Below the pieces are notes generated by a model. The model was not told the origin of the DNA. It did no database searches and saw nothing but the letters and a program-made list of their open reading frames with translations. A stretch of 64,000 nt of DNA from G965218495 sp965262785. GTDB lineage: Bacteria; Bacteroidota; Rhodothermia; Rhodothermales; Bin80. The position numbers and the translations under genes were made by a program. Where the stretch lies: assembly GCA_965262785.1 (NCBI GenBank), contig OZ253559.1, forward strand, positions 1,488,001 to 1,552,000, written 5' to 3'. Below are positions 63,811 to 64,000 of this stretch, one piece after another (positions within the stretch are counted from its first letter, which is position 1; the number at the start of each line of letters is the position of its first letter).

Positions 63811-64000
63811 ATGTCGAGTCCAGGTCGGTCACACAGAAAGGGGATCACACTGCTTTTAGAACTGGCGAATCGGGCACCGGACGAGGCGACGGGCCGCAAG
63901 TGGCTTGAATCCATGCACTGGCCGGACGGCGAACGCTCCTGCCTGCGGTGCCGCAGCGCGAATGTGTACCACTGCAAGCACAGAGCAATGCCGCTTCACT
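63811..64000 (+). CDS. IS1595-type transposase, 5' part cut by the window end
   Basis: 63 codons are visible. GGGGGGAG just upstream of the ATG is a strong ribosome-binding site. The protein begins MSSPGRSHRKGITLLLELAN, then RKWLESMHWPDG and a zinc-ribbon start CLRCRSANVYHC, the usual N-terminus of IS1595/ISXO2 transposases. Whether the gene is intact cannot be seen. A C-terminal remnant of the same family lies at 21791-21964. Confidence 0.8.
   Translation, partial: MSSPGRSHRKGITLLLELANRAPDEATGRKWLESMHWPDGERSCLRCRSANVYHCKHRAMPLH

Overview
The window suggests a Gram-negative bacterium of the Bacteroidota/Rhodothermota type. I infer this from lipoproteins with Ala/Gly-Cys lipoboxes, a TonB protein, a surface protein with a type IX-like C-terminal sorting domain, Ig/UnbV-type surface proteins and a Kor-type 2-oxoacid:ferredoxin oxidoreductase. 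Base composition is mostly moderately high in GC. I found no rRNA, tRNA or CRISPR array, so placement below phylum level is only a guess.

Layout. (1) 179-6000, minus strand: one tight operon of eight genes: ECF sigma factor, membrane anti-sigma-like protein, CpxP/Spy-like protein, MacA-type adaptor, MacB-type ATPase and permease, a small membrane protein and a helix-hairpin-helix lipoprotein. A second CpxP-like gene lies just upstream. (2) 6848-9579: a phosphofructokinase with the residues of the pyrophosphate-dependent class, then an outer-membrane protein. (3) 10095-10979: an RNA-only group II intron directly in front of the ammonium transporter amt, followed by its PII regulator. (4) 12842-18053: a solitary MmeI-like restriction-modification enzyme, then an NfeD-flotillin pair. 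(5) 18086-42033: two M16 zinc peptidases bracket a tandemly duplicated locus that encodes two giant secreted ankyrin proteins. Surface-protein fragments, remnants of further ankyrin genes and several insertion sequences are mixed in. (6) 42095-47538: a DJ-1-like lipoprotein overlapping a serine hydrolase, an IS1634-type element, and more than 1 kb without a gene. (7) 47539-56338: a surface-protein gene broken by two single-base frameshifts, a TPR/FG-GAP/UnbV lipoprotein, TonB and a DUF4159 protein. (8) 56351-63604: glyA, a phosphoribosyltransferase, tatC, an atypical NRAMP-like transporter, and korB/korA. The window ends inside an IS1595-type transposase.

The most unusual parts are three. The first is the pair of periplasmic or secreted ankyrin proteins, built from ankyrin blocks separated by a recurrent two-cysteine module (Cys-x2-Trp-x16-Cys); this module holds nearly all the cysteines of the mature protein. 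The second is the ORF-less group II intron in the amt leader. The third is a mobile element bounded by 17-bp inverted ends and an exact 97-bp direct duplication of its target. Envelope functions dominate the window: export, stress sensing, surface proteins and peptidases. The accessory core (20 to 47 kb) has clearly been reshaped by duplication and transposition.
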